A stretch of 64,000 nt of DNA from Devosia salina (GCF_019504385.1 NZ_CP080590.1:2646001-2710000), one strand, 5' to 3'. Counted from the stretch's first letter, positions 34,368-42,386 are shown. Numbers and translations are program-made. Notes: generated by a model not told the origin, from the sequence alone.

Positions 34368-34844
34368 TTACGCGGCCTGCTTGTCGGCCTCGATCTGCCG
34401 GGGCGCGGCACTGGCGCCTGCCTCGCCGGTGGCGATCTCGATCCGGCGCGGCTTCATCTCTTCGGGGATCTCGCGCTTGAGATCGATGGTCAGCAGGCCG
34501 TTGACAAGGTTCGCGCCCATTACCTTGACATGATCGGCGAGCTCGAACCGGCGCTGGAATGCCCGGCCGGCAATGCCGCGATGCAGGTATTGCGCGCTAT
34601 CCTCGCCCGCCTTCTGGCCCCTCACCATCAGCATGTTCTGCTCCTGCGTGATGGTGAGATCGTCCTGGCAGAAGCCGGCCACCGCGAGCGATACGCGGTA
34701 TGCATCCTCGCCGGTCTTCTCGATGTCGTAAGGGGGCCAGTTGTCGATGCTCTCGACGCGGCTTGCCGCCTGCAGAGCATTCAACATGCGGTCAAAGCCG
34801 ATGCTCGACCGGAACAGGGGAGTGAAATCAAAGGTCGTGCTCAT
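34368..34844 (-). CDS. Hsp20 family small heat-shock protein (IbpA type)
   Basis: 158 residues. ATG 34844 is preferred over ATG 34850, since GGAGG lies 8 bases before the former and 2 before the latter. N-terminus MSTTFDFTPLFRSSIGFDRM is the IbpA/HspH class signature; the alpha-crystallin domain follows (YDIEKTGEDAYRVSLAVAGF, LTITQEQNMLMVRGQK, YLHRGIAGRAFQRRFELADH, LVNGLLTIDLKREIPEE) and a PRRIEI tail motif. It is the first gene of the heat-shock operon and has a ROSE-like thermometer in its leader. Confidence 0.92.
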   Translation of the reverse strand: MSTTFDFTPLFRSSIGFDRMLNALQAASRVESIDNWPPYDIEKTGEDAYRVSLAVAGFCQDDLTITQEQNMLMVRGQKAGEDSAQYLHRGIAGRAFQRRFELADHVKVMGANLVNGLLTIDLKREIPEEMKPRRIEIATGEAGASAAPRQIEADKQAA

Positions 34845-34849
34845 AGCCA

Positions 34850-34940
34850 TATCCTCCTTTGAGCAACATGGATACAAGTATGGAGGCCGGTTTCGTCCGG
34901 TCCCCGAAGCCGGATCCCTATTGGGCATCCGGCACTAGGT
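34850..34940 (-). promoter_or_regulatory. ROSE-like RNA thermometer in the IbpA-type gene leader
   Basis: On the minus strand the leader ends TATCC (34874-34870), ATG, TTGCT (34866-34862), CAA, AGGA (34858-34855), GGATA (34854-34850). TATCC pairs with GGATA, and UUGCU faces AGGA, the anti-Shine-Dalgarno motif U(U/C)GCU of ROSE elements with its G-G mismatch. The whole Shine-Dalgarno is thus paired. A further 7-bp inverted repeat GCCGGAT/ATCCGGC (34909-34915, 34927-34933) gives an upstream hairpin, as in multi-hairpin ROSE leaders. Heat would melt it and allow translation. Confidence 0.65.
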
Positions 34941-34941
34941 G

Positions 34942-34968
34942 ATTTAAGATAAGTCGGCTTTGTTTCAA
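34942..34968 (-). promoter_or_regulatory. Possible promoter of the heat-shock operon
   Basis: On the minus strand TTGAAA (34968-34963) and TTAAAT (34947-34942) are separated by 15 bp. The -35-like element fits either sigma-70 or an RpoH-type TTGAA box, and the spacing is short. It precedes the leader with the ROSE-like element. Low confidence. Confidence 0.3.
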
Positions 34969-34987
34969 TAGGTTAGCGTGAAAAAAA

Positions 34988-37188
34988 TCATGCTCGCGTC
35001 ACGACGCTAACCGCGCCCTGCCGACGCTCCACCTCAACGATCACGCTCTGGCCCGAGCGGTGCAGGGCAATATCGGCCATCGCGTCGCGGACGCGCAGGC
35101 CCCGCAGTCGCACGACGTCCAGAAAATCAGGCAGGATGGGCCGGTCGAATGCGATACTGCCTGTCTCGGCCGCAATGCGGAGGCCGAGGCAAGATTGCAG
35201 GGCATAAAGCGGCGCGGCGGCCGCCCAGGCCTGCGGAATGCAGGCCACCGGATAGAAGGTCGGCCCCTGCGAGGTGTTGCGCGAAAAGCCGCAGAACAAC
35301 TCCGGTAGCCGTCGCAGGTCGATATAGGTCGATGCCGCGAAGAGGCCGTCCAAAATGCGGGCTGCCGCGCTCTTGAAGCCGTAGCGGGCGAGACCGGCGG
35401 CGATTAGGGCATTGTCATGGGGCCATACGGAACCATTGTGGTAGCTCATCGGGTTGTAGCGGCTTTCCCCGGCCGCGATGGTGCGGATGCCCCAGCCGCT
35501 GAAGCCCGAACGGCTGAGCAGCGTGCCGGCGACGGTCGCGGCTTGGTTCAAATCGGCTATGCCGCTCCACAGCGCGTGGCCGGCATTGGAGCTGCGCACC
35601 CGGCAAGGGCGCTTGTTGCCATCCAGCGCGAGCACATAGGTGCCCAGTTCCGCATCGAAAAAGTCCCGATTGAACGCTTCGCGCAAGGCGTCGGCGCGCC
35701 GCGCGTGTCGCGCGGCTGCCTCCGTGTGTCCCAGTTGCGCAGCTATGGCCTGCGCGGCCCGCAGAGCGCCGAAAACATAGGCCTGTACCTCGCAGAGCGC
35801 GATGGGGCCGGCGGCCAGCGTCCCGTCGGCATGGAAGACGGAATCGTGGCTGTCCTTCCAGCCTGGTTTACAAGACCCTTGTTGGTCAGGCGGCCATATT
35901 CGACATAACCATCGCCGTCGCGATCACCGTAGCGCTCGATCCAGTCAAGAGCGGCCTCGACATGGGGCCATAGTCCACTGATAGCCTCCACGTCTCCCGT
36001 GCGTTCGAGATAGGCGCCCGCCAGCATGACAAAGAGCGGCGTTGAATCGATACTGCCATAGTAGCGCCGGAACGGCACCTCGCCCAATTCGGCCATTTCG
36101 CCATAGCGGACCTCGTGGAGAATCTTGCCCGGTTCCGCATCGGCGGCGGGATCGACCGCGCTGGCCTGGTTGGCGGCCAGGTGAAGGAGCACGCCCCGGG
36201 CGATGGCCGGGTCCAGCCAGAGCGTCTCGAAAGCGGTGACGAGAGCGTCGCGTCCGAAAACCGTGCTAAACCAGGGCACGCCGGCATAGGGATAGGGTCC
36301 TTCCGGTTTATCGGTGATCAGCATATAAAGATCGGAAACGCTGCGCCTCAGGCTCTCGTTGAAAATCTCGTTGGAGGTGATGATTGCCGTGGCGCGCGAG
36401 GACGATCCACGCAGAGCGCGCCGCGCTTCCCGAATGGCCGAAAAGAAGTGGCTCCGGCTCGCGGCTTCGTCGGGCTGCCCCAGGCAATCGATTGCTATAA
36501 ACACCGATCTGGTCTCGCCCGGGGCCAGAACGAGATCGAAACGTGCATGGCTGCCCGAAAGGGCGTCCGGTTGGGGGAAGAACCGCATATGCGTGCGCCG
36601 GACCATTCCATCTAGTCCGGTATAGGCGAGTTCGACATGGTCGGGACCCAATTGCGGGTCGTGAATCTGGCCGCGCTTGACACGCGCCGTGCCGCGCACC
36701 TCGAAAAGATCGGCAAAATCGGCGTTAAAGCCGATTTCAAGGGCGATCGATACAGCCTTGTCGGCGAAATTGCGCACCGCCAGTCGCTCATGGCACGTCC
36801 CCTTCCAGAGGAAACGCGAGCGCCGGATATGAACAAGGTCGTGTTCAAGGATTGTCTCTCCCAGCGAATCGGTGATGTCGGGATTGGTCAGGTCGCAGGT
36901 GAGGGTGGCGTTGTCGTCGCGAAGGGTCGAGCTCAGCAGCAGCGGTCTTGCGCCGGCAATGGCGAGGGTAAGCCGGGACAAGTGCCGTGTGTCGCGGTGA
37001 AACAGCCCCTCGGCGCCTGCGGGATGGGCATGTATGTCGCCATTATGGTCGAAGACCCCGAAGGTGTCGCCATGCTTGAGGGTGCGGGTCCGCCCCTCCT
37101 GCAAGGAGGCGCGAGCCGCCACCCCGAAGGACGGGTCGTTGGGTGACGGGGACCCGAAGGCCCCCGCGTCAGCAAAGTGGGAATCCAT
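34988..37188 (-). pseudogene. Glycogen debranching enzyme (amylo-alpha-1,6-glucosidase), frameshifted
   Basis: The N-terminal frame (start ATG 37188, GGAG 8 bases upstream) gives the debranching N-domain (RTLKHGDTFGVFDHNGDIHA, GLFHRDTRHLSRLTLAI) and the start of the catalytic alpha/alpha barrel (GVPWFSTVFGRDALVTAFET), then loses sense after YGRLTNKGLVNQ. The next frame carries on with GWKDSHDSVFHADG and runs to the stop at 34988 (SYHNGSVWPHDNALIAAGLA, FYPVACIPQAWAAAAPLYAL). One G is missing in the GG at 35864-35865. Either a sequencing indel or a true mutation; the combined product would be about 730 residues. It removes alpha-1,6 branches in storage glucans. Confidence 0.8.
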
Positions 37189-37202
37189 TGGCCGGTCTCC
37201 AG

Positions 37203-37712
37203 TCAAGCGTTGAGGCCGAGCCCTGCATTGCGCGGCGGGATATAGACATTGCCGTTTGCCGGCTGGCCCATGCGCAGCCGCTCGTAGATCGCCAGATAGT
37301 CCGCCGCCATGCGCCCGGCGGTGAAACGGGCGTCGAAGGTGGCGCGCACGACGGCCCGGTCCAGCGCCTTGGCCTTCCCGACGCTCTCCACCGCCTCCTC
37401 AATCGAATCGACGATGAAGCCGGATACGCCGTGATCCACGACCTCGGGCACTGAGCCGCAACGAAAGGCGATGACCGGGGTGCCACAGGCCATGGCCTCG
37501 ATCATCACCAGCCCGAACGGTTCGGGCCAATCGATGGGGAACAGCAGTGCGGCGGCGTCGCCCAGGAATTGTGCCTTTTCTCGCTCGTTGATCTCACCGA
37601 CGAATTCGACATTGTCGTAGCGGGCTACGAGGGGGGCGATTGTTTCATCCCAGTAAGTCTGGTCGGCCTTGTCGACCTTGGCGGCGATCTTGAGCTGCAT
37701 GCCGGCTCGCGC
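37203..37712 (-). pseudogene. Glycosyltransferase family 4, C-terminal half only
   Basis: About 165 residues of a GT-B fold C-terminal domain: MQLKIAAKVDKADQTYWDET, VEFVGEINEREKAQFLGDAA, LLFPIDWPEPFGLVMIEAMA (nucleotide-sugar E-x7-E region), CGTPVIAFRCGSVPEVV and the final helix. The acceptor-binding N-terminal half is absent; beyond about 37712 the sequence belongs to the AAA+/M41 protease gene in another frame. The 5' part was therefore lost by insertion or recombination. It stands 14 bp before the debranching enzyme gene, a common pairing in glucan metabolism. Confidence 0.8.
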
Positions 37713-39409
37713 ATGAGGTGCAGCATCACGTCTTCGGGTTCGCAGCGCCAACGGGGGGTGCCGTCGACCAAACCAAGCGTCAAGTAGGCGATCGCCAAGG
37801 TCTGGACGGCCAGGGCGAGGTCGCTTGTGGCGGACCCACCCGCACCGGAACTGGGGGAGCCGTAGATGAGGATCTCGGCTGCGCGTCCTGCCAAGAGCAT
37901 CTCCACCCGGTTCTCGAGTTCGACAATGGTCTCGATTGGGGTTCCTGACACGGCGATCTGGGTGTGACCGCCGCTATTGTCGCCGGCTCCGCCCGGTTCG
38001 ATGGTGACCAGGTTCAGGCGCTCCGGCATGTGAAGTGCCGCAAGGATGGCATGGCCGGACTCGTGGACGGCGATGCGCCTAGCCACATCGGGGGGTGTTT
38101 CTTTGCCGGGCATAAGGACGGACTTGAGGTCGTCGAGCGTGATGTCCCTGTCGGAGCGGCGGGCCCGGCGGCGGGCACTACGGACGACGTCCATGATGTC
38201 CGCACCTGTCATCGCCCGGCTGGCGCAGATCGTGGCGACACCGCCGAGGTCGGCTCCGGGCAGCGCCGAGCCGAGATGGTGCCGGAGGATGCGCATCGCG
38301 CCATCCGGTCCGGGCGGCCCCAGGAAAACGGCTCGCTCGAGGCGCCCGTTGCGCAGAATGGCGGGCGAAATCGCGTGGAGCCGATTCGTCGCTCCGACCA
38401 CGATGACACCAGCCCTTTCGGCCACCGCGCCGTCCAGTGCAATCAGGAAATCGGCGACGACCGGAGCCCAATAATCCCTGTTCTTGCTGTCAGTGGCATC
38501 AAGATTCGGAACCTGGTCCAACTCGTCCAAGAAGAGCAGGCATGGGGCGGCGCTGCGAGCACGCTCGAACAAATCCCTCTGGGCACGGATGACCGTATCG
38601 AGGTATCCGGTCGTACTGGCGAACAGGTCGGCAATGCTGCCGATGACAACCGGAATACCGAGATACTGACCCAACGACCGGGCGTATGTGGTCTTGCCCG
38701 TGCCCGGAGGGCCATGGAGGACAATACCCCGATCGACGTCGGCCCACCCGATCCGTTGAGCGGCGACGTCTGCCAGGTCGATCTTGAGGTCCTTTGCCCA
38801 GTGACGAGCTTCACCAAATTCGACAGCCTCCTCCATGGAGGGCAGGACCTCGTTTCCGCGGGTCATGCCGGTCTTGTTGGCGATCGCTTGGCCAAGCTTC
38901 TCCACCACCACGGCGGCTTCCGCCTGGAAGGACACCAGAGAGCAGATTTCGTCGAAGTCGAGGGCGCCGACGTTCAGTGCATCGAGGCTGCGGGGAACCG
39001 GGCCGGTGCAGACGCTCCGAAGGAAAGTCCGCAGCAAGGCCGGGTCGGGAGCCGGCACGGTCGCGGTCATGGTTGAGACGGTCCGCAGCAACGGTGGAAG
39101 GGTAGACGGCGTGACCGCCACCCCGACCACCACGTGCCCGGCTTCCAGATGGAACTTGACCGCCTTGCGGTCGTCCTTCGCCGCCTTGGGACCGCCGGGG
39201 TAGACCGGATGGACCTTGTCTTGGAGCTCCGAAATAGCCTCGCCGATCGGCTCCTGCCACTCAGTCGAGGGCACGACGACCACCAGGTGCCCACTTGTGC
39301 CCTTGGCCAAGGCATTGCGCACCGACTTGGGGAGAGTGCGCTCGACTACAAGATCGGCCAATCGCTCCTGGATCGTGCGCTCGTCCTTGGTGTTCTTGAT
39401 CGTCCTCAT
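37625..39409 (-). CDS. Soluble AAA+ ATPase with FtsH-type M41 protease domain, 3' end replaced
   Basis: 594 residues. No membrane helices; residues 1-200 are an unrecognised N-domain. AAA+: Walker A GPPGTGKT 233-240, Walker B LLFLDELD 291-298, arginine-finger region AILRNGRLERAV. Protease: HESGH at 449-453 and Asp530 (SATSDLALAVQTLA) as third zinc ligand, so the catalytic core is complete. From about residue 567 the reading frame passes into glycosyltransferase DNA read out of phase and stops at 37625, so the natural C-terminal tail is gone. Last gene of a five-gene operon. The partner genes suggest a dedicated but undescribed system. Confidence 0.82.
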   Translation of the reverse strand: MRTIKNTKDERTIQERLADLVVERTLPKSVRNALAKGTSGHLVVVVPSTEWQEPIGEAISELQDKVHPVYPGGPKAAKDDRKAVKFHLEAGHVVVGVAVTPSTLPPLLRTVSTMTATVPAPDPALLRTFLRSVCTGPVPRSLDALNVGALDFDEICSLVSFQAEAAVVVEKLGQAIANKTGMTRGNEVLPSMEEAVEFGEARHWAKDLKIDLADVAAQRIGWADVDRGIVLHGPPGTGKTTYARSLGQYLGIPVVIGSIADLFASTTGYLDTVIRAQRDLFERARSAAPCLLFLDELDQVPNLDATDSKNRDYWAPVVADFLIALDGAVAERAGVIVVGATNRLHAISPAILRNGRLERAVFLGPPGPDGAMRILRHHLGSALPGADLGGVATICASRAMTGADIMDVVRSARRRARRSDRDITLDDLKSVLMPGKETPPDVARRIAVHESGHAILAALHMPERLNLVTIEPGGAGDNSGGHTQIAVSGTPIETIVELENRVEMLLAGRAAEILIYGSPSSGAGGSATSDLALAVQTLAIAYLTLGLVDGTPRWRCEPEDVMLHLMREPACSSRSPPRSTRPTRLTGMKQSPPS

Positions 39410-39445
39410 CTCTGCTGCTCCTCGTGGAAAAATAAATCGTCGAGC

Positions 39446-39787
39446 TTACCCATGCTGTTTCCTCCCGGTGCCGCGCGGCTCGAGCAGGTAGTACCGGCTC
39501 ATCGTCCTCGCCCACAGTTCGGCGCCGTCGATGGCGAAAAGTTCGGAAGTGATCGCAGGCCGATGATCCGCGATCCTGGGGTGCCCTTGGACCGTGCCGA
39601 CAAGGGCGATGCCGGAGCGCGACAGCACACCCCAGTCCCGGAGCGTGGGCGCCTCCGCCAATTGCGCGGCAGACGGAGCGTGACCGGATGCAAGCCGGCG
39701 AAGGTCCGCGGCCAAGGCTTCGAGTCGATCCGCGGTGGCGAAGGGATCGGCGCCGAAGAAATTCACGGCCTGGTGGCGCCGGCTCAT
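39446..39787 (-). CDS. Small protein, resembles DUF6634
   Basis: 113 residues, start overlapping the previous stop (ATGA). The pattern GIALVGTVQGHPRIADHRPA, then TSELFAIDGAELWARTMSRY, then YLLEPRG recalls the DUF6634 family of Hyphomicrobiales; this is from memory and uncertain. The N-terminal half is a helical ADRLEALAADLRRLASGHAP segment. No catalytic motif is evident. It is coupled to the 39784-40392 gene and followed by the AAA+/M41 gene. Confidence 0.6.
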   Translation of the reverse strand: MSRRHQAVNFFGADPFATADRLEALAADLRRLASGHAPSAAQLAEAPTLRDWGVLSRSGIALVGTVQGHPRIADHRPAITSELFAIDGAELWARTMSRYYLLEPRGTGRKQHG

Positions 39788-40392
39788 AGCGGCTGCACCA
39801 GGTGCACTTCGGTGGCGGGAAGGATCGGCTTGTCGAGGTCGACATAGAGGCCGCCTTCGACGACCAGGGCCATTATGGCCGAGATCGGCTCCTCCCCGCG
39901 GACCATCACCGCCAGGTCCAGCAAAGGTGCGCTGCCGCCGTTGTCGATCAGGTGGGCCAACAGCTTCATGCGGTCGGTCAAGCCGATCTCGGCACCTGCG
40001 GCACCCGCGATCATCATGGCATTGGTCAGGCGGGGCTCGCGGCGGATGAACGATTCCGGCACCAGCACGACCGTGTGGCCCATGGTTGCGGCCAGTGCCT
40101 TCAGTTCGAAAAAGGCATGCCTGCCATGGCCGCGCAAGGCCGCCTTGCAAACGCAGACCAGGTAGACCTCGCGCCGGCCAAGGGCCACCTTGATAGCAGT
40201 GAAGTCATCCGCGGGAATCATGAGATCATCGGCCAGCTCGTCTGGCACCAGATCGTCGGTGAGGCGCCTGACCGAAGGGTGGACCAGGACCAGGGCCTCC
40301 GCGGACTGGCGAAGGGTGCGGCGGCGGCGTCCGGAGATAGGGCCGGCATCGGCGGAGCCGGACGGAAGGCGTGCAGCATCGGCATCGAGCAT
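39784..40392 (-). CDS. Unknown protein of the AAA+/M41 operon, paralogue of 40738-41256
   Basis: 202 residues, start with GGAG upstream. After a basic N-terminus comes a compact domain: EVYLVCVCKAALRGHGRHAF, FELKALAATMGHTVVLVPES, then helices and ISAIMALVVEGGLYVDLDKP. An ExK in FELKAL would suit a PD-(D/E)xK-like nuclease fold and the C-terminal part recalls TnsA-like proteins, but neither is proved. The central segment aligns with RHWF...SLKVSMEKCGRPCVLLPQRAI of the other small operon protein, so the two look like diverged copies. Confidence 0.65.
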   Translation of the reverse strand: MLDADAARLPSGSADAGPISGRRRRTLRQSAEALVLVHPSVRRLTDDLVPDELADDLMIPADDFTAIKVALGRREVYLVCVCKAALRGHGRHAFFELKALAATMGHTVVLVPESFIRREPRLTNAMMIAGAAGAEIGLTDRMKLLAHLIDNGGSAPLLDLAVMVRGEEPISAIMALVVEGGLYVDLDKPILPATEVHLVQPL

Positions 40393-40449
40393 GCGAGTAC
40401 TCCATGTTTAACGGAAGCGGTGAGGTAGAGAGGGAAGACGAGCTGTCGT

Positions 40450-40680
40450 TTAGTTCGCCGGGTCGGTCATGATCTCGTAGGGCAGTCCGTAGGACTTGAG
40501 CATGTGCCCCAGGTCTCGGACCTTGAAGGTAATGGGGTCCATTCCGGCAGGAAGGCGGATGAACCCGCCGTCTTTGCCTTCGACGATCTCCAGCTCATGG
40601 CGGTCGAACCCGGCGCGGTAGATCAGTTGCGACAGCAGGGCCGGTGTCTCCGACAAAGCAGTCGTTGTGTTTGCGGGCAT
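40450..40680 (-). CDS. Small unknown protein of the AAA+/M41 operon
   Basis: 76 residues behind a GGAGG RBS. Mixed alpha/beta composition, no signal or membrane segment: SQLIYRAGFDRHELEIVEGK, GFIRLPAGMDPITFKVRDLG, HMLKSYGLPYEIMTDPAN. No family recognised. It lies about 57 bp upstream of the 202-residue gene and the same distance downstream of the 172-residue gene, on the same strand. Confidence 0.6.
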   Translation of the reverse strand: MPANTTTALSETPALLSQLIYRAGFDRHELEIVEGKDGGFIRLPAGMDPITFKVRDLGHMLKSYGLPYEIMTDPAN

Positions 40681-40737
40681 GAGTTTCCTCCGGCTCGAAA
40701 GCTCGAGACCATCAAGAAGGGCGATGACGCGGGTGGA

Positions 40738-41256
40738 TCAGGAAACGCAGTCGTGGCCGGTGAGTAGCTGCAGTGCCCGGCATCCAACAGGATCCCCGAC
40801 GTGCTTGTCGTAGCATGCCAGGTCGACGCCCATCCGCACCGGATCCCGGATCAACTCGATCAAGATCCGAGCCTTCTCACTGGTGCCATCCGGGTCGGGA
40901 AGCATGGCTATGGCGCGTTGTGGAAGGAGCACGCAGGGCCGACCGCATTTCTCCATGGACACCTTCAGCGACAGAAGGAGCTTCATGGTGTCGGGACGGA
41001 ACCAGTGCCGGGAGGGAACGCCGACCAGGGTCACCGGCCGCTCGTCGAGGATGGCCTGGCAGGTCGCCAAGGAGGCAGCCTCCAACCCCAATGACACGGC
41101 GAAATGGGTGACGAGGGGATCCGAGCCGATCACGGCCACTTCGTCCAGCCGGGAGAGCGAGTCGAACAGGATGGAGGAAAGTTTCCGCCGGGTATCCCGG
41201 TGGCGCAGCGTACGTGATTTCGGTTTAAGGTCTTGGGGACGCACGAACAAAGACAC
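40738..41256 (-). CDS. Unknown protein of the AAA+/M41 operon, paralogue of 39784-40392
   Basis: 172 residues; GTG 41256 is preferred because GGGAG lies 8 bases upstream, although ATG 41277 is in frame. Segments: RKLSSILFDSLSRLDEVAVI, RPVTLVGVPSRHWFRPDTMK, LLLSLKVSMEKCGRPCVLLP, RAIAMLPDPDGTSEKARILI. The LK-x7-G-x3-VL-x-P-x2-x-I run is shared with the 202-residue operon partner, but the Glu before the Lys is Ser here. First gene of the operon, divergent from an HTH regulator gene. Function unknown. Confidence 0.65.
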   Translation of the reverse strand: MSLFVRPQDLKPKSRTLRHRDTRRKLSSILFDSLSRLDEVAVIGSDPLVTHFAVSLGLEAASLATCQAILDERPVTLVGVPSRHWFRPDTMKLLLSLKVSMEKCGRPCVLLPQRAIAMLPDPDGTSEKARILIELIRDPVRMGVDLACYDKHVGDPVGCRALQLLTGHDCVS

Positions 41257-41294
41257 AGGTACTCTCCCTGCATGCAACGAACAGGCCGAACACG

Positions 41295-41459
41295 ATGAAT
41301 ATTCAGGACGTCGTGCGGGCTATGCACGCGGGGGAAGGTCTTGTTGCGGTGCCTGAACGACGGACACCTGCGGCTTCCAATGCTCTAGTGACTATAGATA
41401 TTTGCTACGGATGTCAAGGCCGGATGTACATTTTGTGCAACGACTGCCAGTTGCGTTAG
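41295..41459 (+). CDS. Possible 54-residue protein with two CxxC pairs
   Basis: ATG 41295 to TAG 41459, between the divergent AAA+ operon and the HTH gene. The C-terminal third reads ICYGCQGRMYILCNDCQLR, two CxxC knuckles 12 residues apart, as in small zinc ribbons. The RBS is weak (AGG about 9 bases before the ATG). It lies in the region expected to hold promoters, so it may be fortuitous. Confidence 0.3.
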   Translation: MNIQDVVRAMHAGEGLVAVPERRTPAASNALVTIDICYGCQGRMYILCNDCQLR

Positions 41460-41495
41460 GTTTCGGTTGTCTTCAGATCGATTCGGAACAGCGTC

Positions 41496-41741
41496 TTGAG
41501 CGAACATCAGCACCGGCCAACTCCCGCCCAGATCCGGGCGGGACGAGCCCTCCTCGACTGGAGCCAGCAGGAGCTTGCGGGGTATAGCGGCATCGGTCGC
41601 CGGACCGTGGCGGCCTACGAGAACGGTGGCGACAGGGTGATGCCTACCAGCGTCGTGGCCATGAAAGAGGCCTTGGAGCGTGCCGGCATCAGGTTCAGTG
41701 GCGAAGACGAACCCGAAGGCGTGCATCGGGTCCTCCGCTAG
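41496..41741 (+). CDS. XRE-type HTH transcriptional regulator
   Basis: 81 residues from a TTG start. A Cro/C1-type helix-turn-helix is clear: PAQIRAGRALLDWSQQELAG, SGIGRRTVAAYENGG, then a short helix ALERAGIRFSGEDE. Proteins of this size and shape are common small regulators on alphaproteobacterial mobile DNA. It is divergent from the AAA+/M41 operon and probably controls it. Confidence 0.82.
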   Translation: MSEHQHRPTPAQIRAGRALLDWSQQELAGYSGIGRRTVAAYENGGDRVMPTSVVAMKEALERAGIRFSGEDEPEGVHRVLR

Positions 41742-41786
41742 CCGTGAGGTTCCCGGTGGTGACGTGAGGTGACGCTGGGAAGGGTG

Positions 41787-42386
41787 TTATCCCTCGCCGA
41801 TGAGGCGGCGAACCTTGGCCAGCCTGATGTCGAAACCTTCCTCGGCAGCAAGGGTGCCGAAGAAGCGACCGTCCGCCGTCACCAGTTGGATGGATGCCTG
41901 GTGCTCCATCTGGTAGTCGCCGCCTTCCATGGGCACTTTCCCGAAGAAAATGTAGCGGTCCTTGGCCATGGTGGCCACTTGCGCAAGGTCACCGGTCAGG
42001 CCGGCGATGCGAGGGTCGAAGTACTCCACATAGTCCTTCATGATCTCCGGCGTGTCCCGCTCCGGATCGACGGAGACGAAGACGACCTGCAGCTTGTCCG
42101 CGTCCGGTCCGAGCGCCTCGAGGATGGCCGACATCTCGGCCAGGGCCGTGGGGCAGACGTCGGGGCAATGGGTGAAGCCATAGAAAAAGGCCGAAGGCTT
42201 GCCGAGGAAGTCGGCCTGCGTGACCGGAGCGCCGTCTTGGTTCACCAATGAAAAGGGCTTGGCATAAATGGCTTCCCCAGCGTTCGCTGGCGCGAACCGG
42301 GGGCCAAAAGCCAGGAAGGCAGCGCCGGCAGCTGCGATCGCCACCAGCACCCAAAGGATACCTCGAAACCTGCGCAAGCCGTTCAC
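41787..42386 (-). CDS. SCO1/SenC family copper chaperone
   Basis: 199 residues. N-terminal membrane anchor (GILWVLVAIAAAGAAFLAF), then a thioredoxin-like fold exported to the periplasm. Copper ligands are present: Cys-x3-Cys in FTHCPDVCPTALAEM and His in YQMEHQASIQLV. SCO proteins deliver Cu to the CuA site of cytochrome oxidase. The start overlaps the stop of the PCuAC gene (ATGA), so the two are coupled and likely work as a copper relay. Confidence 0.92.
   Translation of the reverse strand: MNGLRRFRGILWVLVAIAAAGAAFLAFGPRFAPANAGEAIYAKPFSLVNQDGAPVTQADFLGKPSAFFYGFTHCPDVCPTALAEMSAILEALGPDADKLQVVFVSVDPERDTPEIMKDYVEYFDPRIAGLTGDLAQVATMAKDRYIFFGKVPMEGGDYQMEHQASIQLVTADGRFFGTLAAEEGFDIRLAKVRRLIGEG

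Noticed and set aside
35743..37206. Treating the two parts of the debranching enzyme as separate genes.
   Set aside because: The first part loses all similarity after GLVNQ and the second picks up at the next residue in another frame, so they are one gene with a frameshift.
37964..39076. A 370-codon plus-strand frame opposite the AAA+/M41 protease gene.
   Set aside because: It is antisense to a gene with intact Walker and HESGH motifs and has no motifs of its own.
40450..41256. A toxin-antitoxin pair formed by the 76- and 172-residue proteins.
   Set aside because: No toxin or antitoxin fold is recognisable, the two are part of a longer operon, and the larger one resembles another operon member instead.
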